Shown: piece after piece, positions 17,504 to 25,856 of the stretch
Numbering within the stretch: position 1 is the stretch's first letter
Layout: each line of letters opens with the position of its first letter
Source of the DNA: JAJRTA01 sp965603125
GTDB lineage: Bacteria > Zixibacteria > MSB-5A5 > GN15 > FEB-12
Assembly: GCA_965603125.1 (NCBI GenBank)
Contig: CBFDBU010000007.1
Location: 96,105 to 160,104 of the forward strand
Direction: 5' to 3'
DNA: 64,000 bases
The notes under the pieces: generated by a model
Database searches by the model: none
Told to the model about the DNA's origin: nothing
The model's input: the letters and a program-made list of their open reading frames with translations, nothing else
Program-made: the position numbers and the translations under genes

Positions 17504-19645
17504 TCAGTCGAGGCAGGGCGCTGGCTGGGGGCCGCTATTGAACATGTAATCCACCAGGAAGACCAGGTCGCTGATATCGATGTCCGGACCGCTGACGAGG
17601 TTCGCTTCCTTGAAGCAGACCGGCTCCGGCCCGTTGTTGAACATATAGTCCACGAGATAGACCAGGTCGCTGATGGTTATTTGGTCGTCCGGATCGGCGT
17701 CGATATTCCCTCGGTATCCGGAACAGCAACTGGCGCACAGCACTGATCCGTTCCGGGGGATGGGCTGGTAGTCAAGAATGCTGCCGTAGTACATCGGCTG
17801 ATAAGACAGATAGCCTTCCAGGTTAATCGACGTCAACTGCCCCAGTTCGGCCTCGGGCGGCGTCGAGAAAAACAGCTTAAAAACGGGGCCGGTTCCGGGA
17901 GGCAGTTCTTGGCTCAGTCCGCTGAGGGTACTCATCAGTTTGAACGTGGTCCTTCGGCTGATGGGACTATACTGAATCTGCGCCACGTATTCGAAATAGT
18001 CCGTGCGGCAGCCGGCAGTCGAGAACGAATCCAGGCTCAACTCCAGGTCACCGCCGAACTGCACCGGTATCTTAATCTGGCGGACCGGGGTGGAGTTTCT
18101 CGCGTAGATGATGACTTCCAGCACGGAATCCGGCACCACCGTATAATCCTCGGTCGCGAGGGTGTCGGCTATGGCGATGATGAGACCGGTTCTGACCATG
18201 GTGCGGGTTTTCTCGCCGGCATTAATTTGCAGAGAAACGTCGTATCTTCCGGGGGCATCATAAGTATGTGTGGGGAACTGGATAAACGCTGAGTCGCCGT
18301 CGCCGAAATCGTAGGTCCAGTCGTCTACTGACAGGTCCGATGATCCCTCGAACTGAACGTCGAGCGGCAGCCATCCGAGGGTTGTGTCGGCGGTAAAGGC
18401 TATTTCCCGGTCGGGAATGATTCTGGTCAGCATCATCTGGTCACTGGCGGTACAACCCTCCCAGGGACAGTACGGCTGGTCCACGGTGTACCAGGTAGTG
18501 TGGCTGGAATTCCATCCATAGTTGAAGTGAAGCTGGTTGACGTCGTCCACGATCCTGTATCCGTCCGAGACTATGGCGTGGTAAGTAATGCGATAAGCAA
18601 CCGGTCGGCTGTTGTCGATCTCCACTCGGGCGAAGTCGAACCATTCCTGCTGCGTGTTGCCCGATCGATCGATCCGCAGCACCGAATCCTTGTACCGATA
18701 GTACATCGGAAACACCCACTCGCCCGAGAAGACATAAGCTCCCGAACCGCAGCGGCCGTAGTGCATGTGATAGGCTACGCCCACCTCATAGCAGAGATTG
18801 GCCGTAGCTTCCTGCTGCTCCATAGGGGAGCCTGTTGTCACCGCGTCCGGGATATTGGACCAGTCATACGAATCGTTGCAGTCGACGCTCAGGTACATCC
18901 CGGGTGTGCTGCCGCCGCAGGAATTATCCCCGTTCCACCAGTACAGCGGAATGCCGTCTCCGAACGGAGGCCACTCGTGATAGTCTAAGATCATTGCCGC
19001 CGCCGTAGCCACGCAGCCCACCACCGTCTGGCCCCCATCCCCCATGGGGCAGTACATCTTGTAAGGATCGCCCTGGTGCCAGGAAGCGGTCAGCAGCGGG
19101 CCGACTTCCACCACGGAACCCCTGCTGCTCCCGGCAAGGTAGGCGTCGAACGTTTCCCGGCTGACGGCGTAGCGATCCCATTGCGCCCGATACTCGGTGC
19201 CGAAAGGTATCTCACCCCTCGTCGGTTGGGTTGCGTCAATGCTCCCATACAACTCCGTGAAAACCCTCACCCCATCGAGGAGAATCTCCCGGAACAGCGC
19301 TGCCGGTCCGTTCTCCTCGGTGATATCAAGATTGTAGTCTTCCGAACAGGCTTTCACCGGAGGTAGTTCCTTCAGAATAGGCACCACCACGTAACCCTGG
19401 GGTTCAACGGAATAAAACCAGCCCACCAGCGTATCGTGGGTGATGATCTCCTGCGCCCCGGCTATGTAAGGCGAGGGATCACCCGACCAGCTACCTCTCT
19501 GGTGGACAATGTTGGATATCCAGTTTTCGCAAACCTGATCCGCTTCGGTTCTGTCAGCCCGTTCGGCGTTGATCACCGGAGTCATCATGAGAAAAGCTGC
19601 CAGAAGAGCCGCCAGAGTTCGTTTAAGCGAGATGATATAACGCAT
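17504..19645 (-). CDS. Second secreted C10 (streptopain-like) cysteine protease with PKD, cohesin-like and dockerin-like modules
   Basis: A 713-residue exported protease with the same domain order as the one at 14379-16529: signal peptide, propeptide, C10 domain (Cys 211 in VVGCVATA; His 356 in RITYHAIVSDGY, then HFNYGW), PKD (YDFGDGDS), cohesin-like region (LELSLDSFSTAGCRTDYF, nearly the same words as its paralogue) and paired dockerin-like repeats. The start is ATG 19645; the codon 12 nt earlier is a TTG that could also serve, and neither has a strong RBS. The two genes look like a tandem duplication split by a small plus-strand gene. Confidence 0.88.
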   Translation of the reverse strand: MRYIISLKRTLAALLAAFLMMTPVINAERADRTEADQVCENWISNIVHQRGSWSGDPSPYIAGAQEIITHDTLVGWFYSVEPQGYVVVPILKELPPVKACSEDYNLDITEENGPAALFREILLDGVRVFTELYGSIDATQPTRGEIPFGTEYRAQWDRYAVSRETFDAYLAGSSRGSVVEVGPLLTASWHQGDPYKMYCPMGDGGQTVVGCVATAAAMILDYHEWPPFGDGIPLYWWNGDNSCGGSTPGMYLSVDCNDSYDWSNIPDAVTTGSPMEQQEATANLCYEVGVAYHMHYGRCGSGAYVFSGEWVFPMYYRYKDSVLRIDRSGNTQQEWFDFARVEIDNSRPVAYRITYHAIVSDGYRIVDDVNQLHFNYGWNSSHTTWYTVDQPYCPWEGCTASDQMMLTRIIPDREIAFTADTTLGWLPLDVQFEGSSDLSVDDWTYDFGDGDSAFIQFPTHTYDAPGRYDVSLQINAGEKTRTMVRTGLIIAIADTLATEDYTVVPDSVLEVIIYARNSTPVRQIKIPVQFGGDLELSLDSFSTAGCRTDYFEYVAQIQYSPISRRTTFKLMSTLSGLSQELPPGTGPVFKLFFSTPPEAELGQLTSINLEGYLSYQPMYYGSILDYQPIPRNGSVLCASCCSGYRGNIDADPDDQITISDLVYLVDYMFNNGPEPVCFKEANLVSGPDIDISDLVFLVDYMFNSGPQPAPCLD

Positions 19646-19722
19646 GGTTGGTTCCAATCTTCTACGGGCTATTATCGATCCACTAAGGCATTGCGTGTTA
19701 GCTGTTTCGTTCGATCACTGTA

Positions 19723-19750
19723 AATATACGAGTTTTTACTGATTTGGCAA
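19723..19750 (-). promoter_or_regulatory. Promoter of the second C10 protease gene
   Basis: On the minus strand TTGCCA (19745-19750), a 16-nt spacer and TATATT (19723-19728). The spacing and the TCGTATATTTA block are the same as at 16643-16670, so the paralogues are probably expressed together. Confidence 0.5.
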
Positions 19751-19812
19751 TTGTTTTCAGGCATCCCGGTAAGCGTAAGGCGGCTTCCCGGAAGGCCGCG
19801 ATACCGGGTGCG

Positions 19813-21492
19813 TCAATAGTCGTGGGGGACGAACCAGTCGCCAGCCAGACGATGGGTCACTTCAACAATGGCGCGGTCATGTTCATCAAGAGCTCCTCGG
19901 TCGATCAAGCCGTCTATGGCGCGACGCAGCAGGAGCGTTTTGTCGCGTACCGGGATCAGGGCCGGGTAGTATTCGTTGCCGAAGCAGATGCGGAATCGCC
20001 AGTTGGTATCCTCGTTCTCCAGGAGGGCGGCGATGGCCTTCTCGAGGGCCGCCCCCGTCAGACCACTCAGTCGTTCCTTGGGGGAAGTCATGAGGTCGGC
20101 GGTGGCAGCCGGCCCCTCGTGGCAATTGAAAGTCAGTTGCCAGCACTCCATCATGCCCATTGAATTCACGGTCAGCACGCTTACCGAGACTGAGCCCGTT
20201 GTGGGATCCGTCGTGACACCCTTCATCTGCGGCAGGTAGTAGTTGTCGGTGATGGCGCCGAAGGCGCTGATTCCTCCCGCGAACGGGTCCTCGAGAATGT
20301 CGCGAATGGAGAAATACGGCTTGTGTTCGAAGCGGGCATCCTGGATCATTATGAATTCATCCTCGGTAAAATGAAACCGCTCAGCCCAGAGCCGTTCGGC
20401 GCTCAACTCCGTGCGCGTAAGAACCGACTGGCTGGTCAGCATCCCGATGGCCTGCCCACCCCGCCAGACTAAGGGCAGCACACCCACCGCCCACTCGGCT
20501 GAGCCGCCGATCTCGCCGATCATGGAGTTGAGCCGATGGCCGTCAGGGAAATGCAGGGCGTTCTGGTCAAGAATGACCGTCGGGAAGAGATCCCCGTCCC
20601 CGTCATAAGGGGTGCAAATGCCCGCCCTGTTCAACTCTTCCATGGCTGGGTAGTGCCGCTTTCGGTCCAGGAAAAAGGCGGCCAGATCACTGATCCGCGA
20701 AAGCCCCGAAGCGTGGGCGACAATTTCGGCCGATTCGAGCAGCCCGGTCTCGCGTGGGTTGAATTCCTCGAAGTAGGAGCCGCTTGCCCAGCGCTGCACA
20801 TAGATATCAGGCAGGTGCCTCTTCACATTCGACTCGGTCAGGAACAGGCAGGTCAGACTGGAGTGGGTTCCCTTGACCGATTTGGTCGTCCCGTCAATGA
20901 CGTCATTGCCCATCGACAGGAGGGCCACGTCGCGCTGCATGGGCAGTCCGTATCGGGTCCGGTGCTTCTGCTTTCCGAATAGCGCTCCGACTGCAATCGT
21001 CGGGTTTCCTCCCGCCTCATAGCCCGGCTTGGCGCGGACACCTTCCGTGATCGTGGATGCGATTAACACCTCCTCGCCGGGCGGCAGACATTCGGTAGTC
21101 GTCTGCAATACCTCTGACATAATCTGCGCCGCGATCCGATCGTTGGCCCGTTTCAGCCTGTTGGTCAAGTCGCTGGTGATCTCGCTTTGCGCGTACCTCG
21201 TCAGAGAGCCCCGGCCGTGCAAGCCGACCGCCACCGCCGACAGCGCTGCCGCTACGATCACCGACTCCCGGACTTGCCGGTTGCGGAGGGCACCAAGGTT
21301 GGACTGGTTGTTCAACGTGTCCGCCAATAGGGTCTTTCGAGCCCTGCTCAGGGAGAGGCCATAGCGGGCCAAAACGGTCCCGTGGCGGTGATTGAACTCA
21401 ACTACGTGATCGGGGCCGAAAGGTTCGGCCTTCTGCATGCCGCTGTATTGAAGTCGTTGATCGGCAACGTCGAAGCGCAACTCATGATCCAT
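19813..21492 (-). CDS. Divergent GlpX-like (class II fructose-1,6-bisphosphatase superfamily) protein
   Basis: A 559-residue soluble protein. Several blocks line up, in order, with class II FBPase (GlpX/cyanobacterial SBPase): an N-terminal VIVAAALSAVAVGLHGRG helix, the metal motif DVIDGTT (197-203; family DPxDGT), LPDIYVQRWASG, DRKRHYPAMEELNRAG followed by DGD, GEIGGSAEWAVG (family GIGGAPEG) and a C-terminal strand pattern FGAITDNYYLPQMKGV. It is about 200 residues longer than typical GlpX, with extensions at both ends. The usual GEGERDE metal-binding motif is not clear. It could be a sugar phosphatase with a changed substrate. The RBS is weak. Confidence 0.62.
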   Translation of the reverse strand: MDHELRFDVADQRLQYSGMQKAEPFGPDHVVEFNHRHGTVLARYGLSLSRARKTLLADTLNNQSNLGALRNRQVRESVIVAAALSAVAVGLHGRGSLTRYAQSEITSDLTNRLKRANDRIAAQIMSEVLQTTTECLPPGEEVLIASTITEGVRAKPGYEAGGNPTIAVGALFGKQKHRTRYGLPMQRDVALLSMGNDVIDGTTKSVKGTHSSLTCLFLTESNVKRHLPDIYVQRWASGSYFEEFNPRETGLLESAEIVAHASGLSRISDLAAFFLDRKRHYPAMEELNRAGICTPYDGDGDLFPTVILDQNALHFPDGHRLNSMIGEIGGSAEWAVGVLPLVWRGGQAIGMLTSQSVLTRTELSAERLWAERFHFTEDEFIMIQDARFEHKPYFSIRDILEDPFAGGISAFGAITDNYYLPQMKGVTTDPTTGSVSVSVLTVNSMGMMECWQLTFNCHEGPAATADLMTSPKERLSGLTGAALEKAIAALLENEDTNWRFRICFGNEYYPALIPVRDKTLLLRRAIDGLIDRGALDEHDRAIVEVTHRLAGDWFVPHDY

Positions 21493-21675
21493 GCCTCTTG
21501 AACCCTTTCCCTAATGTGTTGCAATGATCCGAGATTACCACCGTCAACCGGCTCATGCGCGACACTAGGCGCAGTTTCTATTGGACGAATGATATTATGT
21601 ATCGACCCGGACTGGCAAGTGAAATATGCCTTCCGTCCGACGTAATCAGGATACGGTGCCATGATTGCCAGTTGC

Positions 21676-22125
21676 TTAGCCGGTTCGCTGGGGAGTGTGG
21701 GGCTTTCTCCGGGGCGGAGGCGGTGTTTCCGGGTACATGATCGGCCTGGTGCCGTAGGCCAGTACGAAAACGGCAAGGACGTTCAGCAGCGGAATCATTA
21801 CCAGGAATCCCCAGACGGCAGACTGGCCGCAGTTTCGGGCTGCCTGCATCCAGAGAGCGAAGAAGGCGATGATATTAACAAAGGGGATCAGGAGCAACAG
21901 GAACCACCAGATCGGCTTCTCGGCCATCCGGATCAGCAGAACAGTATTGAGAAAGGGGACGAAAGCCCACCAGGCGGTGTCGGCCTGACCGGTCTTGTGA
22001 GCCATTCGATAATGCATGTACGCGAAATAGACCCATACCGCAATGACGATCAGGTAGGTGAAACCGCTCGTCATGTCGGATCCGGAGAAGCCGTCGCCGC
22101 TCTGTATGGCGTAGTCATCATACAT
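21676..22125 (-). CDS. DUF5684-like four-helix membrane protein
   Basis: A 149-residue integral membrane protein with four hydrophobic helices (about 22-40, 53-68, 72-95, 103-123) and a proline-rich basic C-terminal tail. The repeated pattern WWAFVPFLNTVLLIRMA and WWFLLLLIPFVNIIAF is typical of the DUF5684 family, sometimes found near signal peptidases. Function is unknown. The start at 22125 has AGGAGC four to five nt upstream. That RBS is touched by the left arm of an inverted repeat (22134-22244). Confidence 0.7.
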   Translation of the reverse strand: MYDDYAIQSGDGFSGSDMTSGFTYLIVIAVWVYFAYMHYRMAHKTGQADTAWWAFVPFLNTVLLIRMAEKPIWWFLLLLIPFVNIIAFFALWMQAARNCGQSAVWGFLVMIPLLNVLAVFVLAYGTRPIMYPETPPPPRRKPHTPQRTG

Positions 22126-22133
22126 ATTTGCTC

Positions 22134-22244
22134 CTAGTGTAGTGTTCCTTAAATACTATTACTATTCACGAAAAGTTATGGTTGTGGCAGTTAATCAGTT
22201 AGGGCCTCATGTTTTGTTAAGTTATTTCTGTAACACTACACTAG
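22134..22244. repeat. 111-bp AT-rich segment bounded by perfect 13-bp inverted repeats
   Basis: CTAGTGTAGTGTT (22134-22146) and its exact reverse complement (22232-22244) bound an AT-rich interior quite unlike the flanks. The layout resembles a miniature inverted-repeat element, but I see no target-site duplication. The rest of the 22126-22499 gap holds only the promoter at 22440. Confidence 0.5.
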
Positions 22245-22439
22245 CTAAGGACCGTGGAGTCATGGTGGTTGCTGCCCGACGAGACGGGCAGCTACGTCAC
22301 TTGGTGAATGGTATCGACAGGCTTGACTCCCCACTTCAGTCTGTGGCTGCGAGTTGGGCGTGTACGCAACAGCCAATTGCGGAGCCTCGGCCGTGCCTCA
22401 GCCGTCCGGTAGTGCGGACGACGAAGCGGTGCTTGTAAC

Positions 22440-22468
22440 TTGACGAAAATGCCGATAATGTCGATACT
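22440..22468 (+). promoter_or_regulatory. Possible promoter of the acyl-CoA synthetase gene
   Basis: TTGACG (22440-22445), a 17-nt spacer and GATACT (22463-22468), 32 nt before the ATG. Confidence 0.45.
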
Positions 22469-22499
22469 GTGACACTTATACTCAGGATGACCTGACAGC

Positions 22500-24083
22500 A
22501 TGGTACTTTATGATCTATTGAGAAGAGGCGCGGCCATTTCCCCCGACGCAACCGCCGTTACGCACGGCGGACGGGCGATCAGTTATCGGGAATTGCTTTT
22601 GGCATCCGACAAGATCTCCCGCAGGCTCAGGCGGGCCCGATTCGACCCCGGTTCCCGGGTGGCGGTTCTTTACGAGAACTCGATTGAATATGTCATGCTC
22701 TTTTTTGCCGTCCTGAGGGCGGGGTATGTCGCGGTGCCGCTGGACAGTTCGCTCAGGCCGGAGAAGCTGCGCTTTATTATAGGGGATTGCCAGGCTTGGG
22801 GTCTGTGTATTCAGGCCAAGTTCGCGAGGCACCTTCCCGACATTGTCAAGGATGATTCCCCGGTGAAGCTTATCATCGCCGACGGCGGGGTCGATTCCGA
22901 CCATGCAGCAGCCGAAACAGAAACGCTGCCGGGTATCTTGAAGCAGGCCGATGAGAGCAATTTCGAGGAGTTGATTGCCGGCATCGACACCGTGGCGCCT
23001 CCGGAACATCTGACGCACGACACAATGCCGACCTGCCCGGAGGACCTGGCGGCGATCTTCTATACCTCCGGAAGCACCGGTATCCCCAAGGGGGTGATGC
23101 TGTCGCACCGTAACCTGGTCTCGAACACGGTGGCGACCGTCGAGTACCTGCGGCTTACGAAGGATGATTCGGTGATAATGATTCTGCCGTTTTACTATAT
23201 CTACGGCAATTCGCTTCTGCTGACCCACATGATGGTGGGTGGGCGGGTTGTGGTCGATAACCGCTTTGCCTTCCCCCAGGTCATATTGCAGACAATGTCA
23301 AAGGAGCAAGTGACGGGCTTCTCGGGCGTGCCGTCCAATTTCATGATTCTCCTGAACAACGCCAATTTCTGTTCGCAGGGTCTGGGGGAACTTCGTTACC
23401 TGACACAAGCCGGCGGAGCGATGGCCCCCGAGGTCATCCGCAAGGTCATGGCCGCCTTCCCTGACAAGGAGATATTCATTATGTACGGCCAGACGGAGGC
23501 CTCACCACGCATTTCTTACCTTCCCCCGGAGCGGCTCCGGGAGAAAATCGGGTCTATCGGTATCCCCGTGCCGGGGCTGACGATCCGAGTCGCCGACGAA
23601 AACGGACGGGAGGTGCCTGTCGGCGAAGTGGGGGAGATTGCCGTTTCCGGGGATTGCGTCATGCTTGGCTACTTCAATCAGCCCGAGGAAGAGAGCCAGG
23701 TCCTGCGAGATGGCCGGCTGTTTACGGGTGATCTTGCCCGCCGCGACCGGGAGGGGTATCTGTACATTGTTTCGCGCAAGAAGGACATTATCAAGGCGGG
23801 CGGCAACCGTGTCAGCGCTAAGGAGATCGAGGAATGTCTGCTGGAAAACGGCAAAGTGCAGGAGGCGGCCGTGATCGGCGTGCCGGACAGCGTTCTTGGC
23901 GAGGCGATCAAAGCGATAGTAGTGCTCCGAGACGGCGTGACAGCCGACGAAAGAGAAATGCAGGATCATTGCCGGGCGGCGCTGGCAGCACACAAAGTGC
24001 CAAAATATATCCGGTTTATCGATGTTCTTCCGAAGTACGCATCGGGCAAGATCAACAAACCGGCCCTGTCGGAATCGGAGTGA
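22500..24083 (+). CDS. AMP-forming acyl-CoA synthetase / ligase
   Basis: A 527-residue member of the ANL adenylate-forming family, which activates a carboxylic acid as acyl-AMP and passes it to CoA or a carrier protein. The P-loop-like motif is YTSGSTGIPKGVMLSH (about residue 185), the second motif MYGQTEASP, the hinge motif TGDLARRDREGYLYI and the catalytic-lysine motif near the C-terminus YASGKINK. The length is right for a fatty or aromatic acyl-CoA ligase. Nothing around it (a divergent RdhA-like gene next) identifies the acid. The RBS is weak. Confidence 0.9.
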   Translation: MVLYDLLRRGAAISPDATAVTHGGRAISYRELLLASDKISRRLRRARFDPGSRVAVLYENSIEYVMLFFAVLRAGYVAVPLDSSLRPEKLRFIIGDCQAWGLCIQAKFARHLPDIVKDDSPVKLIIADGGVDSDHAAAETETLPGILKQADESNFEELIAGIDTVAPPEHLTHDTMPTCPEDLAAIFYTSGSTGIPKGVMLSHRNLVSNTVATVEYLRLTKDDSVIMILPFYYIYGNSLLLTHMMVGGRVVVDNRFAFPQVILQTMSKEQVTGFSGVPSNFMILLNNANFCSQGLGELRYLTQAGGAMAPEVIRKVMAAFPDKEIFIMYGQTEASPRISYLPPERLREKIGSIGIPVPGLTIRVADENGREVPVGEVGEIAVSGDCVMLGYFNQPEEESQVLRDGRLFTGDLARRDREGYLYIVSRKKDIIKAGGNRVSAKEIEECLLENGKVQEAAVIGVPDSVLGEAIKAIVVLRDGVTADEREMQDHCRAALAAHKVPKYIRFIDVLPKYASGKINKPALSESE

Positions 24084-24105
24084 CATCGAAAACCCCGATC
24101 GAATT

Positions 24106-25443
24106 TCAGGCTTGCGGATAGTCTGCTTTCCTGCCGTACAGTATATCATCGCCGATTACCGATATGCGGCGGGCAAGTGCTGATCTCCTGATACCGGCGC
24201 GAACCAGATCGTGCACAAACGTCGGTGGGTGGCTAAAAGGGCAGACCTTCATGCACAGGCCGCAGTCGGTGCCGATCAACCGCCAGTAGCGGACACACCG
24301 TTCCACGTTAAGAGGCCATTTTTCGACACCCCTGACCCAGGACTTTGCCTTGCTCGGTATGGCGCCTGAGGGACAGTTCGTTGCGCACTTGAGGCACTGT
24401 TCACAGAAGTCCTGGACGCCGAAACTGACAGGGCTGTCGGCGATCAGCGGCAGGTCGGTGGTTACTGCTCCTAACCGCATTCTGGGGCCGAAGACAGGCG
24501 ATATGAGGTAACCGGAGCGCCCTAATTCGCCAAGACCGGCATCATGGGCGACCGGCGGTAACATGATCTGGTAGTTGCTTCCGGCCACGTGCGCCCGCGC
24601 CGGGTAACCCAGAGAGCGGATGTATTGCGCCAGCGATATCGAAATGTGGCTTCCCCTCAGATACTGGAGCGCCGATTCCTCCGTCAGCGGGAGACGGGGT
24701 GCAGTCTCTACCTGCCGGTAATTCATTTCAAGCGCGAAGACAACGGCATACTTGTGATCGTTTGTGATCGGAGCGCCCCAGGGTTCCGGCCCGCGACCGA
24801 CGTGTGAGTACACATATCTCGAGTTTAACCTGGCGATACCGACGGCGTCAGCGCCAAGTCTGCCGGCCAGTCTCTTGATTTCTCGTGTCATTTGCGTTGG
24901 ATCAGGCTCGACCGGGGAGCTTTCCGTTTCCCCGTCGACACGGTGGGACAGACCTTCGATTACATCGAAAACGGCTTCCAGTCGCGTTGAGCGAACCGGA
25001 TCGTAGTAGCGCCCGCCGGGCTTGAGGAGTTCCGGCAGAGCGCGGATGTGGTTGTCTATGGCCAGGTTCTCAGGCCGCATGGTGTAGTATTGTTCGTGCT
25101 CCACCGTGCCCGGAGGATAGTCCTCGCGGGCAAAGATAACGTCACGCTCATCCACCCTCTCGCCCGCCTGGTCGATTCGAATAGAGCTGCGCCGCCCGAC
25201 GGGCAGGTAGTAGGCTAACGCCAGGACAGCGACACCGATCATCAGAATGACCTTCCCGGCGCCTGAAGGGGAATAGAGGAAAAAGGCTCCCGACCAGACC
25301 ACTCCCAGAACTATCGCCGCGGCACCGCTGATGACGGCCGCCCGCCATTTCCTCTCGCCAATGGAGCTGACGGCAAAGGTCACGGAGATACCGCAGACGC
25401 CGCAACCGACAAGCAGATAGATAATGTCAATGGTGGGCGTCAA
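24106..25443 (-). CDS. Membrane-anchored reductive dehalogenase-like iron-sulfur protein
   Basis: A 445-residue protein with three N-terminal transmembrane helices (about 6-28, 36-56, 64-80) followed by an RdhA-type catalytic domain (HDAGLGELGRSGYLISPVFGPR). It has two ferredoxin clusters: CEQCLKCATNCP (347-358), then C383 and CGLCMKVCP (394-402). Respiratory RdhA enzymes carry a Tat signal and a separate RdhB anchor. Here there is no twin-arginine signal; the anchor is fused. Cobalamin binding is expected from the family but not shown by a motif here. The start appears to be TTG at 25443, because the frame has a stop shortly upstream and no ATG nearby. Substrate unknown; reduction of quinones or epoxides is also possible. 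Confidence 0.78.
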   Translation of the reverse strand: MTPTIDIIYLLVGCGVCGISVTFAVSSIGERKWRAAVISGAAAIVLGVVWSGAFFLYSPSGAGKVILMIGVAVLALAYYLPVGRRSSIRIDQAGERVDERDVIFAREDYPPGTVEHEQYYTMRPENLAIDNHIRALPELLKPGGRYYDPVRSTRLEAVFDVIEGLSHRVDGETESSPVEPDPTQMTREIKRLAGRLGADAVGIARLNSRYVYSHVGRGPEPWGAPITNDHKYAVVFALEMNYRQVETAPRLPLTEESALQYLRGSHISISLAQYIRSLGYPARAHVAGSNYQIMLPPVAHDAGLGELGRSGYLISPVFGPRMRLGAVTTDLPLIADSPVSFGVQDFCEQCLKCATNCPSGAIPSKAKSWVRGVEKWPLNVERCVRYWRLIGTDCGLCMKVCPFSHPPTFVHDLVRAGIRRSALARRISVIGDDILYGRKADYPQA

Positions 25444-25856
25444 TTGCGCAAACCATGACTACGTGCGATGGTACTCAACATGATGAGCGTCAAACTATGA
25501 GCATCGCAGACGGGCGGCAAGTTCTTTCTCATTCGAGAGTTACTGAGGCGTTATCGAATGAGCGTCTTCTCACACTTGGGAACCAGAGACACGGAAACCG
25601 GCGGATTCGTCATAAACGTGGTGTCGTGCATCCCGAGGCTGTCCGCTAAAAGATCCCGTGGGCGGCAGACCCTCCGGTCTGCCCCTGACCGACTTCTGGA
25701 ACAGCCTCGGGACGCCTGATGGCACAACACAACATGCCCGGCCCCGTCGGCCGGCTCGATTCCTATTTCGTGCAACTGATTCGATCAGAACTCGAAGCAA
25801 GGAATAACCGGCGGCGGGTCGTCGGGAACATGAAGTCAACAGAAGCGGTGACACCG
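25444..25856. repeat. Intergenic region with nested inverted repeat
   Basis: An outer 11-bp perfect inverted repeat (CCCGAGGCTGT 25632-25642 with 25701-25711) encloses an inner 8-bp hairpin (GGCAGACC 25664-25671 with GGTCTGCC 25676-25683). The inner core with its GTGGG flank is also similar to 38569-38593. No gene is visible in this gap. Confidence 0.6.
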
